Source of the DNA: Lolium rigidum
Lineage: Eukaryota; Streptophyta; Magnoliopsida; Poales; Poaceae
DNA: 64,000 nucleotides
Direction of reading: 5' to 3'
Assembly: GCF_022539505.1 (NCBI RefSeq)
Contig: NC_061511.1
Location: 32,622,620 to 32,686,619, forward strand
Part shown: positions 1 to 12,895 of the stretch, piece by piece
Position numbering within the stretch: position 1 is the first letter of the stretch
Layout: every line of letters begins with the position of its first letter
The notes under the pieces: generated by a model
Seen by the model: only the letters and a program-made list of their open reading frames with translations
Databases searched by the model: none
Told to the model about the DNA's origin: nothing
Position numbers and translations under genes: made by a program

Positions 1-2702
1 TTAAAAAATGCAGGTGCAACCTATCAGCGGTGCATGCAAGCCTGCCTCGGGGAGCAGATTGGCCGAAATATCGAGGTTTATATCGATGACATCGTCGTCA
101 AAACCAGAAACGCGGCCACGCTCATCGATGACTTGAGAGAAACTTTCGACAATCTCGACAGATACAAAATCAAGCTGAACCCGAAGAAATGCTTTTTCGG
201 GGTACCAGGAGGTCAAGTACGTGGGTACTTTATTCCAGCCAGAGGAATAGAAGCTAATCCTTTAATGATTAAAGTTGTCCTTGACATGGAACCACCAAAG
301 AGTCTGCAATAGGTGCAACAATTGGCACGACAATTAGTAGCTCTTAGTAGTTTTATTGCAAAACTGGGAGAAAAGGCCTTGCCATTCTATTAGTTGATGA
401 AAAAGTCAGAAAAAATCGAGTGAACAGCAGAGGCACAAGATGCTTTCGACAAATTGAAGAAGGTTTTGTCGACTTCTCTAGTCCTCGTAGCTCCACAGGA
501 CAGGGAGCCAATGTTGCTCTATATCGCCGCAACTAGTCAAGTCGTCAGCACTGTGCTCATTGTCGAATGCACAGAAGAAGGAAACGTTCATGGCATACAA
601 CGCCCCGTCTATTACCTCAGCGAAGTACTCACACCAGCAAAACAACGGTACCCTCACCACCAGAAGTTGGCATATGCCGTGTGGAGGACAGCACGAAAGC
701 TACGGCACTACTTCGCGGAGCACCCGATTATCGTTGTCACCGAAGCTCCATTGAAAAACATACTCACCAATCCAGATGCAACAGGCAGAGTATCTCAATG
801 GGCTATCAAGTTAGCACCACATGACATTTCTTTTGTTAATCGAACAACTATCAAGTCCAAGGCCCTTCCTGACTTCTTGGTCCATTGGATTCAGTCGCAA
901 ATCCCGGCGGCACCCGATATGTCGGGTTCATGGACAATGTATTTTGACGGATCGAAACGAAGCACATGCGCAAGAGCTGGAGTAGTGCTAATTTCGCCAC
1001 AAGGAGACAAGATGAGATATGTGCTAAGGATGAATTTCTCATTACCGACGAATAATGAAGCAGAATACGAAACATCATTACATGGTATACGTATAGCCAA
1101 GGAATGTGGAGCTACTCGTTTGAATATTTACGGAGATTCAAACCTTGTGGTTCAACATTGGTTGAATTTATGAGACGCTATTAGTGATAATATGATTGCT
1201 TATCGCCAGATGTACCAATCGATGGAAGCCAAGTTCGAAGGCTGCGAGTTAAAACATATCGGCAGAGCTAGCAACGAGGAAGTCGATGCTTTGGCTAATA
1301 TCGGCTCTACATGTTCTCCTATCCCAGATGGAGTCTTCTATGAAGTAATTACTCATAGGTCTATTAAAGAAAAAAACTTCGGCACCTCCTGAAAAATCGA
1401 CTACTGACTCGGGGGCTACGCCCCAGGAAGTTGTCGAAGATATTACTGATGGACCTAAACATCAAGTTCTTCTTCTTGAACCTTTATGGACTGAACCTTT
1501 TCTGGCATATTTAATGGAGCAACGGTTGCCAGATGATCCAACGGAAGCTAGACGCATTGTACGACGATCTAAAGCATTTATCATAGTAGATGGTGACCTT
1601 TATAAATGGAGTATCTCTGGCATCTTCCAACGGTGCATCGCCATCAACGATGGAAAGGCCATGTTGCGAGAAATACACGAGGGGACGTGTGGCCATCATG
1701 CAAGCAGCAGAGCACTTGTGGCCAAAGCATTCAGAGCTGGGTTTTATTGGCCAACAGCAGCAGCCGATGCAAGAGACTTAGTTCGGAAGTGCGACCCTTG
1801 CCAACGTTTTGCACCAAAACCACACGCACCTGCCACGGATCTAATGACAATACCTTTAGCTTGGCCCTTTGCGCAATGGGGACTTGACCAAGTTGGTCCA
1901 CTACCGAAATCATCGCCTGGCGGTCATACTCACCTATTGGTAGCAGTCTATAAATTCACCAAATGAATTGAAGCCATACCAGTCACCAATCAGACAGTCA
2001 AAACTGCTGTCAAGTTCTTCAAAGGAATAACTTGTCTCTTTGGTGTACCTCACACTATCATCACAGACAACGGAACCAACTTTGATTCAAAGGAATTTCA
2101 TGAATTTTTCAATAGTAATGGCATCAAGCTCAAATTTTCCTCGGTTGCACATCCTCAAATCAATGGACAAGATCAACAGCTTAGTATGTGATGGCATTAA
2201 AAAACGTCTCACAGGTGCAGCTGGAGCTTGGGTCGAAGAATTACCATCTGTACTTTGGAGTTTGTGGACTACACCAAATAGGTCAACGCAATATACTCCC
2301 TTCTTCCTTGTATATGGAGCCGAAGCTGTTCTACCTGCCGATGTTCGCTTTGAAGCACCTCGGGTGGCTGCATACAAAGAGAAAACCTCTGTCCAGGCAT
2401 TGCAAGACGCTATGGATCTTGTTGATGAGGCTCGAGATATTGCCCTGGCAAGAACAGCAGTATATCAGCAGGCCATACGGAATTACCACAGTCGAAGGGT
2501 ACGCACTCGAAGTTTCGACGTCGGCGATATAGTACTACAATTAAAGCAGAAAGGACACTTGAAGCTTGAATCTCCATGGGAAGGACCATACATCATCACT
2601 GAAGTAATCCCAGGAGGAGCTTATCGACTGAAGAATACTGCAACGGGAAAATATATCGAGAACCCATGGAACGTTGCACAATTGCGGCGATTTTATGTGT
2701 AG
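1..2702 (+). pseudogene. T1 pol: RT C-terminus, two RNase H domains, integrase (decayed)
   Basis: The RT end carries the YIDDIVVK box (encoded near 76-99). RNase H follows (about 454-890), then a second RNase H (about 915-1330) with acidic residues in YFDGSKR, NNEAEYE and IYGDSN. Integrase starts near 1514 with an HHCC zinc-binding region (HEGTCGHH, then CDPC). Its core has ITDNGTNF, and the C-terminal domain includes GPYIITEVIPGGAYRLKN and ends at 2702. In-frame stops occur near 310, 394, 421, 1171, 1390 and 1964, the last where the family usually has Trp. The frame shifts between RNase H and integrase, and again near 2180. There the region of the third catalytic residue is damaged. The product would have copied and integrated the element, but this copy cannot encode it. 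Confidence 0.9.
1406..1419 (+). repeat. PPT-like motif GACTCGGGGGCTAC inside T1 pol
   Basis: The same motif recurs at 2904-2920, 7124-7137, 9279-9292 and 9641-9654 (with small variations). In weakened form it is the real polypurine tract before the 3' LTR at 32462-32476. It lies between the second RNase H and the integrase. Confidence 0.7.
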
Positions 2703-3448
2703 GACTTGACCCCTTTTACTGCATCTTTTATTTCTTCATTTTACAATAAGGCTTCTTAGCTAGTTACGTACTATGAATAAAATTTCCGGTTCAGCTTATA
2801 TGATTACCTTCTCACCCGAACAAATGTTCGGGATCTTTTTTATCGAATACTACTACTCCCATCGGGAGCTTCGATTAACAACGCGTCATGGCTTACCCGA
2901 CAATACTCGGGGGCTGCAAGGTTTATTACAATATCATCATTGACTACTACTCCTATCGGGAGCTCTGGTTATCGACGTACCACGGCTTTTCCGGTAATAC
3001 TCGGAAGTTGTAACTCTTGTCAAAAATAATTCCACCAAAGCCTCAAATAACATGCGAGCGCTGCAATCGGTGGAAGCAATGCAACATATGAAAGGCTCAC
3101 GCCGGTGCACCGTGTTACGAAACCGAATAAGCACATAATTCCTTCGTTTACTCGAAGGGTGTCGCTCTTACAAACATACATGCGACCCTGCAAAAATTGC
3201 GATTACTACAGGGTCGTCGAGTGAGCAAAATGACCTGATCCTCAGTTGCCTTCGACAAAATAAGAAAAATTGGCTAGACTTACGGTTCATCGATTCGCTA
3301 TGATGTTAAAAAAGAACATCAATAGCACAAGATATATATAAAAGAGAGAGCATCATTTTTTACAACGCAAGTTCCTCTTAAAGAAGAGTGATTGCTTTCA
3401 TAAAAATTACAAAGGCACACTATGTGCAAGGATAATTAAGAATTCATA
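2703..3448. other. T1 3' spacer, no gene seen
   Basis: This is non-coding sequence between the integrase stop and the end of the antisense gene. It holds two degenerate units of the form ATCGGGAGC ... ACTCGG, around 2866-2920 and 2953-3010. The first ends in a polypurine-tract-like CTCGGGGGCTGC. I see no ORF worth calling. Confidence 0.6.
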
Positions 3449-6400
3449 TCATGATGAGGTCCCCCGATCTGCTTGGTTCTTCGAATCTCTTTCGGTACCT
3501 GCCTCCATCCTAGAGATAATGACATGAGAAGGATGTCTAGCTATGGGATAATATTGATCAAGTCTCACATTAGCATTGTCTATGATTCAAAACTCATGGT
3601 CGGATGACACGCTAAAACAGAAGCAAGTGCTAGCTCGGCTCCAGCAAGAAGTTCTTTGCACACCAAAGATCGAATTCTAACAGGAGTCTTGAATCGATTA
3701 AACAAAGCCGACAGAGTCTCGGGTGTTGGATCCAAAGGAAACATGGTCTTCCATAACATGGTTAGATGAGCAAGGTACTTATTGAAGTACTAATGAACTT
3801 TCTCAGCCCGATACTCGAACTTTGCCATTATTACGGCCTTTGACCTATCTGGCCATAATTTGTACTTCGGGTCAGATATATCGGTCATCGTTGTAATCTT
3901 TTCATGGATCCGCTTATTTTCTTCTGAATCATCGGAAGCGACGACTTTTGAAGACAAAGAGTAAGTCAGCAGAAGATTGTTTACAAAATAGAAGTATCAA
4001 CAGAACTGATGTCTACGGGTGCTTCTATTCTTGTAGACAGTGTTGGGCCTCCAAGAGCAGAGGTTTGTAGAATAGCAGCAAGTTTCCCTTAAGTGGATCA
4101 CCCAAGGTTTATCGAACTCGGGGAGGAAGAGGTCAAAGATATCCCTCTCATGCAACCCTGCAACCACAAAGCAAGAAGTCTCTTGTGTCCCCAACACACC
4201 TAATAGGTGCACTAGTTCGGCGAAGAGATAGTGAAATACGGGTGGTATGAATAAATATAAGCAGTAGCAACGGCACCGCGAAAAGTGCTTTGCCCAGGAC
4301 TGGCGTGTGGTTGATGGTGGTAATATTGCGGACGGTAGAGATGCAGTAAAACGATAGAACAAGCAGCGATAGCGATATTTAGGAACAAGGCCTAGGGATC
4401 ATACTTTCACTAGTGGACACTCTCAACATTGATCACATAACAGAATAAATAGATAAATGCTAGACTCTACACTCTCTTGTTGGATGATGAACACCACTAA
4501 TCGTGTAGGACTACACGAACCCTCAATGCCGGAGTTAACAAGCTCCACAATATTCGATGTTCATGTTTAAATAACCTTAGAGTGCATGACGAGATCAACA
4601 TAACCAAACCAAGTACTAACATAGCATGCACATCTGTCACCTTCACGCTACGAAAGGAGGCATAGATCACATCAATACCATCATAGCAATAGTTAACTTC
4701 ATAATCTACAAGAGATCACAATCATAGCCTACGCCAAGTACTACACGATGCACACACTGTCACCATTACACCGTGCGGGAGGAATAAACTACTTTAATAA
4801 CATCACTAGAGTAGCACACGGATAAATTGTGATACCAAACACATTGCAATCATAAAGGGATATAAATAAGCACTTCGAGTATGCCATTCATAACGAGTGA
4901 ATAAGTATTCTGTGAAATATAGCCTAAGAGACCCACACGGTGCACACACTTGTCACCTTTACACACGTGGGACAAGGAGTCTCCGGAGATCACATAAGTA
5001 AAACCCACTTGACTAGCATAATGACATCTAGATTATAAGCATCATCATATGAATCTCAATCATGTAAGGCAGCTCATGAGATTATTGTATTGAAGTACAT
5101 AGGAGAGAGATGAACCACATAGCTACCGGTACAGCCCCGAGCCTCGATGGAGAACTACTCCCTCCTCATGGGAGACAAAGCAGCGTTGATGGAGATGGCG
5201 GTGGTGTCGATGGAGGAGCCTTCCGGGGGCACTTCCCCGTCCCGGCGGCGTGCCGGAACAGAGACTCCTGTCCCCCAGATCTTGGCTTCGCGATGGCGGC
5301 GGCTCTGGAAGGTTTTCTCTGGTTTTGTCGAACGTGTCGAGGTTTTTAGGTCAGGGACCTTTATATAGGCGAAGAGGCGGAGTCGGAGGGTCGACGAGGC
5401 GACGACACACTAGGGGGGCGCCCCCTAGGGCCGCGCCGGCCTGTCATCTGGGGGCCCAGTGGCCCCCCTCTGGCCTCTCTCGGGTGTTCTGGAAGCTTCG
5501 TGGAAAAATAGGATGTTGGGCGTTGATTTCGTCCGATTCCGAGAATATTTCCTTACTAGGATTTCTGGAACCAAAAACAGCAGAAAACAGCAACTGGCCC
5601 TTTGGCAGCTCGTCAATAGGTTAGTTCCGGAAAATGCATAAATATGACATAAAGTATGCATAAAACATGTAGATATCATCAATAATGTGGCATGGAACAT
5701 AAGAAATTATCGATACGTCGGAGACGTATCAAGAACAAAAAAGGGCGATTGACTGCTTACAGCTTAGGCTCTCGGTAACCACATGAAGACGATCAAAGCA
5801 TGTTGTTCGACTGCAGTGGCAATTTCGCTCTTATTTTTCACCAACGCTGTCATAGCATGAAGGCCAGCTATATCCTTATTCAGTCGGGAAATTTGGTCGC
5901 GCAGACGATGCACAAGTTCCGATTCATCGACAGTAGAAGAATTCAAAAAACTTTCGACTCGGGAAGAAGTCGAAGGAGTCTGCAGCAAAATGTTTAATGT
6001 ACATCCTCAGAAAATCATCAAAGGAAAATTATCGAATGTAGAAAACTCCCATCGGGAGCCAGCAAAACATTTCATTCAAAAGGTTATGATAAAAGTTGAG
6101 TACCGACAACAGAGTCAGCTTAATTCATTATAGAACAAGGGACGAATGTATTCAGGTTACAACTAAACAAGTTAGTAGGCCCAGCTCAATCAAGTCTGTG
6201 ACGATAAACTTGGTGCAGCTTCGGATGCAGCCTTTTTCTTATCATCGTCAACCAGTTTGAGGAGCCGATTGGCACACGCCAGTGATGATTGTTTGAAAGG
6301 GTCAAGGTCGACAGGGCAACCATTTGCATCCATTGGTAGTGTTTTGGATAGTTGCAGCAAGTCAGAACCAAATCCATGCCTCATTAAAAGCTGAAAAGTG

Positions 6401-8812
6401 AGGACTGCTCCATAAAGGCGAGAACGGCACTTCAATACCTCAATAGCATCAGAGGAATCGACGAATAAAATATTTGCCATCTCTCCAAGAGTCTTGTTCT
6501 GATCCAGCTTTGGGAACATCATTGAGAATAACCTCGACAGAGCTCCCTTGGTCTTCTTCAAGAGATCTTGGATCTGGTCGCTGGACTCAGCAGCAAACGA
6601 AAAGGCATCCGGCATAGAGTCCACCCGAAGCTTGCTCGTACGGTTAACAGGCATGTCGGCAGTATCTGGAACATCGTGGAAAAACAGCTTATTACGACAA
6701 TAGAATATTTTGAGGTAAAGGAGAAGCATACGAGCATGGAGATATCTTACTTAGCAAACTTTCAATGGATTTGCGAATAGCGCCTTATTTCTTGTCCGCT
6801 TCAACGAAAGCCTTGTGCCTCGCCTCCTCCTCCTCCTCCTCCATCTTCTTTTTCAGCTTCTTCAGTTCATCCTTTAGGATTGCATTTTCGCTATGTCCTT
6901 CGGCTGCTAGCCTGTTAGCCTCTTGCACTTGATCAGCCAAAGATTTAGCAGCTTTGCGAAGTTGGACGTTTTCTGCCTCTAGTCGAACGAACTGATCAGC
7001 AAAATCTACCACAATATCAACTATGGCATGAATTGGTTGTAGCAAGAGAATCAAAGGACAGCGTCAGGTTATACAGCAGGCATATCTTTACCTATACTTG
7101 GATTTACTCGAGAGCCAATTATCGGCTCGGGGGCTGCTGGATACTACTTACTAAACAGAAACACTTACATGATCACCCGAAGACGGAGGAGCGGAGGCAT
7201 TTGCCGAGGGAATAACTGTAGAAGCTTTAACCTTGTCCATAGCTGTTCTTGGCGGAGGAGTGGCAGTACAATCACTTTCGGTGGTTAAAGGCATCGATTC
7301 CTTTGCTGATTATGCCTTATCAAAAATTATTTTTGCCCTCTTTGAAAGAGGAATGTCGTCATCCACCTCGGAACTGGTAAAAGCAGATATGGATTCTAGT
7401 AAGATGAAAGAAGACAAGTGGAAGTAAAAAAAGAACCAAAAGGAAAAAAGGAACTTACGAAATTGACTCCAAGTCATCCTCTTATGCGAAGAGTCCCGAT
7501 GGTCTTTTTGTGACCTGAGGAGCTGAAGTCTCTCGGGAAGGTGCAGGAGAAGGAATTGCATCAGCATCATCGCCATCTCGTCCACTAGGACTCGACTCCG
7601 CTGTTGTCATCAGATCTTCATTAATTTTCCTGCGACGCTTGGACTCGATAAGTGCGTCATTTTCAGAGGCTTCATTACCCGAAGCATCACTATCTTAGAG
7701 AACATCCCGGTCGTCTTCAGTTTCTTCGGAAGCATCGTCATCCTCCGGAGCTGCTCTACTTTCGGGCGTCGGAGGGTAGCATTGGGCGATGGCAGAAACC
7801 TGTCGAAAGCAAAAGAACAAATTTTGAGTTCAGGAGCAAAAAATGGCATCGGATACAAAGGCAATTGAGTAATTACCTCGGAAGGAAGGTGTTTCAGATC
7901 AAAAGGAGGGCGAGCCGAAGTCATGGCTATGATATCCTTCTAGCTGAACCAAGTGAGACGCCTCAACTCGTCCCGAAGATCTTCTTCAGAAAAATCATTC
8001 GGGCTGACTCTCGACTTATCCTTGGCACCAGTATACAACCAGAGTTGGTGGTCTCTCGACATTGCTGGTTGCACTCGACGCTTCAGGAACACTGCGACTA
8101 CTTCAGTGCCACACATCATCTGACCTCGTGCACTCTTCAGATCTAAGATCTTTTCATGCAATTGGTCGGCTACCTCGCTTTCTTCAGCAGTCGGGGTGCT
8201 TTGCCAAGACTGTTTCGGCACAGCAGCAAGAACATCTTCAAATGGTGGCAGATTAGATCGACGGCCTGATGCCAGGATGTCCCGAAGATAAAACCACTTC
8301 TGCCGCCAGCCTTGGACAGACTCCCTCGTCGGAAAGTTGAAGTGATTGGCTTCCTTCCTGATGATGAAGCCGATGCTTCCGACTGCGTGAGGGCCATCAT
8401 TTCCACTGTGGCGTTTGACATAAAAGATCTTCCTCCATAGACCCCAGTGGGGATAAATGCCGAGGTAGGCTTCACACACAGTGATAAAGATGGAGAGGTG
8501 GAGAATAGAATTCGGGGTCAGCTGCCAGAGCTGGATCCCGTAAGAAAAGAGGAGGCAGCGAAGAAATTCGTGGGTTGGAAGGAAAAGCCCACACTGCAGA
8601 AAAGCGATGAACATGACAGTAAAGCCCTTTGGGGGCTTTGGGCGAGAAATAGAACCTGGATGGACGAAGTCAGATTCGACAGAAGAAATGAGCCCTAGCG
8701 ACCTCATCTTATTTTCATCGCGCTTGGAAATGGTGGATGCAACCCAATCGAGGCTAGCTTTAGGCGCGCTTGCGGTAGCACCGGAACTAGCAGTACCCTT
8801 CTTCTTGCTCAT
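3449..8812 (-). pseudogene. T1 antisense gene (putative gypsy-type transposon protein), spliced-looking, decayed
   Basis: Coding signal on the strand opposite to pol starts at 8812 (MSKKKGTASSG). The first part resembles the plant family called putative gypsy type transposon (Pfam Transposase_28), with FLRCLLFSYGIQLWQLTPNS and YLGIYPHWGLWRKIFYVK. A stop lies at 7940-7942. Canonical junctions are visible: donor GTAATT at 7876 and acceptor CGACAG ending 7800, donor GTAAGT at 7458 and acceptor TTACTAG ending 7396, and donor GTAAGTG at 7168. Later segments encode an Ala/Glu/Lys-rich coiled coil (6785-7054) and a helical domain (6190-6665). A short helical piece (5764-5988) and a C-terminal part (about 3449-3960, e.g. 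YKLWPDRSKAVIMAKFEYR) follow. Other stops are present. S1 is inserted near 4006, probably in an intron. Function is unknown; DNA binding has been proposed for related antisense proteins. Confidence 0.72.
4007..5731 (-). mobile_element. S1: solo LTR of an Athila-like gypsy family with intact TSD
   Basis: On the minus strand the sequence begins TGATACGTCTCC and ends GTAGACATCA, so it has TG...CA termini over 1725 bp. It is flanked by identical 5-bp target-site duplications AGAAC at 4002-4006 and 5732-5736. The same LTR occurs at 56705-58407, where a polypurine tract is attached and fixes the orientation as minus. No internal domain is present, so this is a solo LTR left by LTR-LTR recombination. 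The first 19 bases form the palindrome GATACGTC-N3-GACGTATC (5712-5730). Confidence 0.9.
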
Positions 8813-9797
8813 GGTTGCTTGAAAACTCGTAGAGATAGGGACAATGGTGAGGAGGAAGCAGAGGAAGAAGATGAGCAGTACGAGAGGCGTAAAAAGTTAA
8901 AACTTAAGAATCCCTCTATTTATAACAAGAATTGGCTGGAGATCGTGGCCGTTATTTTTGCATCATGGGGAGATGGACAAAGATCTAGTCATACACGTGT
9001 CAAGAAGGGAGAGAAGCCGGCGGCCCATTACCACCGCTACGTGCGGAAATCGAGGAGATGCCTCGGTCAAGGCGCAAAGACGAGTCATTTCTTAACTGAC
9101 CACGCAGAAGTAGGGTGGGACCGTCAGGTCACATCTTGTCAATCGAATCACCGCGGAGGTCGCATCATTGATGACGTCAACAAAAGTATTGACTCTACAC
9201 TCATATAGCATCCGAAGGAAACTATAACATTAAGTTGCTCGACTTGAGTCTACGCACGTTTGCAAGCATCCGTCACTAGACTCGGGGGCTACTTCCATCG
9301 GGAGCGTTGGACGCGCACCCGATAAAAACCACTAAAGGAAAAAAGGATATGGATTCGAAGATTTCAGAAGATCCAGAATAATGCCCGGGGACTTGATTCT
9401 GAGTAAGGTGATGTTGTTTTGCTATCGGCAGTTAACCAGCATCGATTTATCGAGTAAAACTGGGCACATTACTCCAATCCCTTACATATTATCATCTGAC
9501 ATGACCTTATTCAAAGTTTTGAAGAACCAGATATAGAAAACGATATCAGATTATTACGACAGCTTGTGAAAAACATCGGCAGCAAAAACATTCGATTAGT
9601 ACAACTTGAGTCTACACACGGTTGCAAGCATCCGTGCCTAGACTCGGGGGCTACTCCCATCTGGAGCGCTGGACGCGCACCCGATATAGATGAGCTCTTG
9701 ATTTAAAAATGGTGAGAAGATATCAAGACTTCGCGACAATTATGGACATTCGAGAGAAGACAATTTTAGTCCCTGGTCGAAGCTTTACTTTGGCCGT
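8813..9797. repeat. T1 spacer with degenerate tandem repeat carrying PPT-like boxes
   Basis: Two units (9242-9330 and 9603-9691, about 361 bp apart) share a CTTGAGTCTAC start, GCAAGCATCCGT, GACTCGGGGGCTAC, a CATC-GGAGC block and GGACGCGCACCCGAT. The rest is non-coding. T1 is interrupted at 9797 by G1 and resumes at 32458. Confidence 0.65.
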
Positions 9798-11888
9798 TGT
9801 AACATCCCAAAAATTCAAAACAAAATAAATGAATTTCACTAGTTCCAAATTTTGGAACCAACAAAAACTTTTATTAAATTAAGTTTGATACATAATGATC
9901 TTGCTTAATTCTTGTGCTATTGCCATGATTGCTTGTTATTAGTATTTGAAATAATCTTAAAACCTAAACCCCACCCCTCTTTTCCTCATCCTAGTTAAAA
10001 TAAAATAAAAGGAAATTAAATAAGAAAAAGGCATATGTGCCTATGGCTATAATTATAAATCTTTACCCTAGAACTTTCCACTTTGTTTAGAGGTTTGGAA
10101 AACCTTCACCCACCTTACCTAGTACTCATCAAACCTAATTCAAGTGGTTCCAAAGAAAATAAAAAGAAACTAAAAATGCCATAGAGGCATATGAGAGTAA
10201 ATTAGCAAATTTGTGAATTTGAGAAGATTGACCCTAGGACTTGTTGTGAATGGTTGGATCCCTTCCATATACCATTTCAACACTCAACAACACCATTTGG
10301 GTCAAGCCAAGTCAAATTAAAATTCAAATGCAACATATGCATAGAGGCATATGTGACACATAGCCATTTCACCAAATTTTGCCCTATGACTTTAAACCTT
10401 GACCAAATGAGGTGAAACCTTTTCTAAACATAATCTAAATCTAAATTGACCCTAACCCATGTCCAAGTAAGGCAAGATCACCCATTTACAAGTTTAGTAA
10501 AATTTGACACATCACCTCTTATGTGTTATGGCCATTTTTGCAAATCTTTGATCAAGACCATTTGAAATGGTTTCAATGATCTTAAAATGTTTCTAAACTA
10601 ATAAGAACCACATTAGAGTCAACAAAAGTCAAATTCATTGGAGAGAATTCAAATGGTGAGATAATTCCAATTTTTACTCACATACACTAAGGGCAATTTT
10701 ACAAATCTTCATATGAGGCCACCATTGCTTGCCCTATGGATTCTAAAACTCTTATATAACTCAAACAAACCCAAATGCATCAAAGAAACCAGAATCAAAT
10801 CCAAATTTAACTCAAAACCATCTCACATGTGATGATGGTCATTTGGGTAAATTTTAACATGATCCCTCTTTACCCCTCCGGTTTAATTCTTTCCTAAACC
10901 AAACTTGGTCAAATATGACCATGTCATCCAAGACCATGTCAAAGTGAGCAACTCTCATGTTGACCATCGAGTGCAAATGTTGACCAGGTTGACCAGTATA
11001 GTTTTGACAAGTGGTGATGTTGAAACTATGAGAAGATGACCCCCATTTTGGAAATCTCACAAACCACCACCAAAATGAACACCACCACCACCATGCGATC
11101 ACATAAATTATATAAATGAGATACACCAAAAAGAATTGCAAATTTCCAAAATTTTCTTCATGCGGCCATTTTGTCGAGCACCTTGGGTGCACAAATCTGG
11201 AAATGTGAGACATGCTATTATCCTCTGGATTTTGGGCTAAACCCCTTTCGAAATGTGATCATCAACACCCTTGTACCTCCTCTCGCATCATCCTATGCAC
11301 TGCAGCACCTGCTAAAATAGGTGCATGATCAAAAACTTCCTCATGCCGGCCATGCTAGACACTACCATGCCACCCTACCTCACCCCTCATTTCTCGGCCA
11401 CATCCACCTTGTCCCGGAGCATCAACGAACCTCCCCGAGCATGCCTGTACCCTCCCCGGATCGAAACTCGCACGACATTGGCCGAACCAGGCGCGTCCAT
11501 GCACGCCCGCACCGTGCCGTGCACGCGGTGACCGTGCCCCGACCCAACCCCGGACGCGCCGAGACGCCACCGTGCCCGGCCGCCCTCGTCCTTCTCTCCC
11601 TCTCCCACTTGGCACGAATGATCACCACACTCCCAGCCTACCTCCTAGACATCCTCGATAGCCCGCGCGTGCACCCTCACCGTCGCAATGATCCGAGTTC
11701 CGCCGCACCCGTACCGAGGACACTCGAACGTCGCCAGCCCGCCATCGTCCTCCCCTCGCTGCCCCTTCACGCGCGTCGTCCTCTCCATGACCCCAGCAAC
11801 CTAGCGCGACCCCTAGCTTGCCCCTTCGCCGCTCCGGACGGCCGCGCCATGCTCGACCTTGCCGTGCACCCGCAAGCACTCGCGTTCC

Positions 11889-11897
11889 TATAAATAG
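11889..11897 (+). promoter_or_regulatory. TATA box of G1 5' LTR
   Basis: TATAAATAG lies just after the GC-rich block and is conserved at 29530-29538 in the 3' LTR. A related sequence occurs at 13165-13173 in the nested LTR. Conservation across three related LTRs supports a core promoter. Confidence 0.65.
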
Positions 11898-12795
11898 AGG
11901 CCATTTCAGCCCCCATTCTCCACAACAATCTTGCTCCCCTCCCTTCCCTTGATCTCCTCAAACGCTCGCCCGTCCACATTGTGCAGCAGCTCGCCCCAAC
12001 TTCACCGAAGTCCGCCGCGACGGAAGCTCGACGACGCCGACGATTGGCGCCACCCCAGCCTCTCCCTCGACCACCCTCTCGCCTCGCCATCGTCTTCTCG
12101 TTCGATCGCCCGCCTCGCCAAGTCCTGCCTCGAGCCCGTGTACGCCGCCGACGACCCTCGCTGCCGCCGGTAGGGTTAGCTCCCCGGCGAGCTTGGTCGA
12201 GGATGAGGACGACCCTCGGCCGTCGATCAACCTTTTAATCCAACGGCGCAGCTTACCCCATACCGCTTCGATGAGTTTAAGCCACTGACGGGTGGCCCCT
12301 CACATGTCAGGCGGCCCGCGTGTGCCAGTCACACTGCTGGGCCGGCCCAGTCCGTTTTTCCTGCGTAGCCCATCTAGTCTTCCCGCCAAGCCCAATAATT
12401 CAAAAACCAGATTTCGTTAATTAAATTCCTCGCTGATGCTGAATTCAAATTTGAATAGTTTAAAATCTACTGAACCAAATTTAGTCAATTTTATATTTTC
12501 GGAAAGCTTATGAAATTATCTAGCTAACCCCACTGGATTCAACCTCATATGTGGTGTAGTTTTTTAATAGCAAAAATAACAAAACAGATACTTGTCTGAA
12601 TTCAAATAAATCCTAAAAATCAACCAATTTGAATTTTAAAGTGAATCCAATTGCAATAATTCACATTTAACAAACCCTAATTTACTATGTAAAAATATGA
12701 TAGGTGTTCTGTACATGATCATGGTCTAGAATCAAAATATTGGCTATGTAGTCAATACTAGCCCATTCAAACTATTTCAAATTTTAGGAATTTAA

Positions 12796-12895
12796 NNNNN
12801 NNNNNNNNNNNNNNNNNNNNNNNNNNNNNNNNNNNNNNNNNNNNNNNNNNNNNNNNNNNNNNNNNNNNNNNNNNNNNNNNNNNNNNNNNNNNNNN
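12796..12895. other. Assembly gap (100 N)
   Basis: Exactly 100 N, a conventional placeholder for a gap of unknown size. It sits at the left junction of the nested insertion in G1's 5' LTR. Confidence 0.99.

Noticed and set aside
9242..9691. CRISPR-like spaced repeats
   Set aside because: There are only two units, 361 bp apart and diverged, in a plant retrotransposon; this is a degenerate tandem repeat.
11321..12240. Overlapping open frames of 60-190 codons on both strands in the GC-rich part of G1's 5' LTR
   Set aside because: They repeat at 28965-29927 in the 3' LTR, lie across the promoter, have low-complexity Pro/Arg/Ala composition and overlap on both strands. This is expected from GC-rich DNA, not genes.
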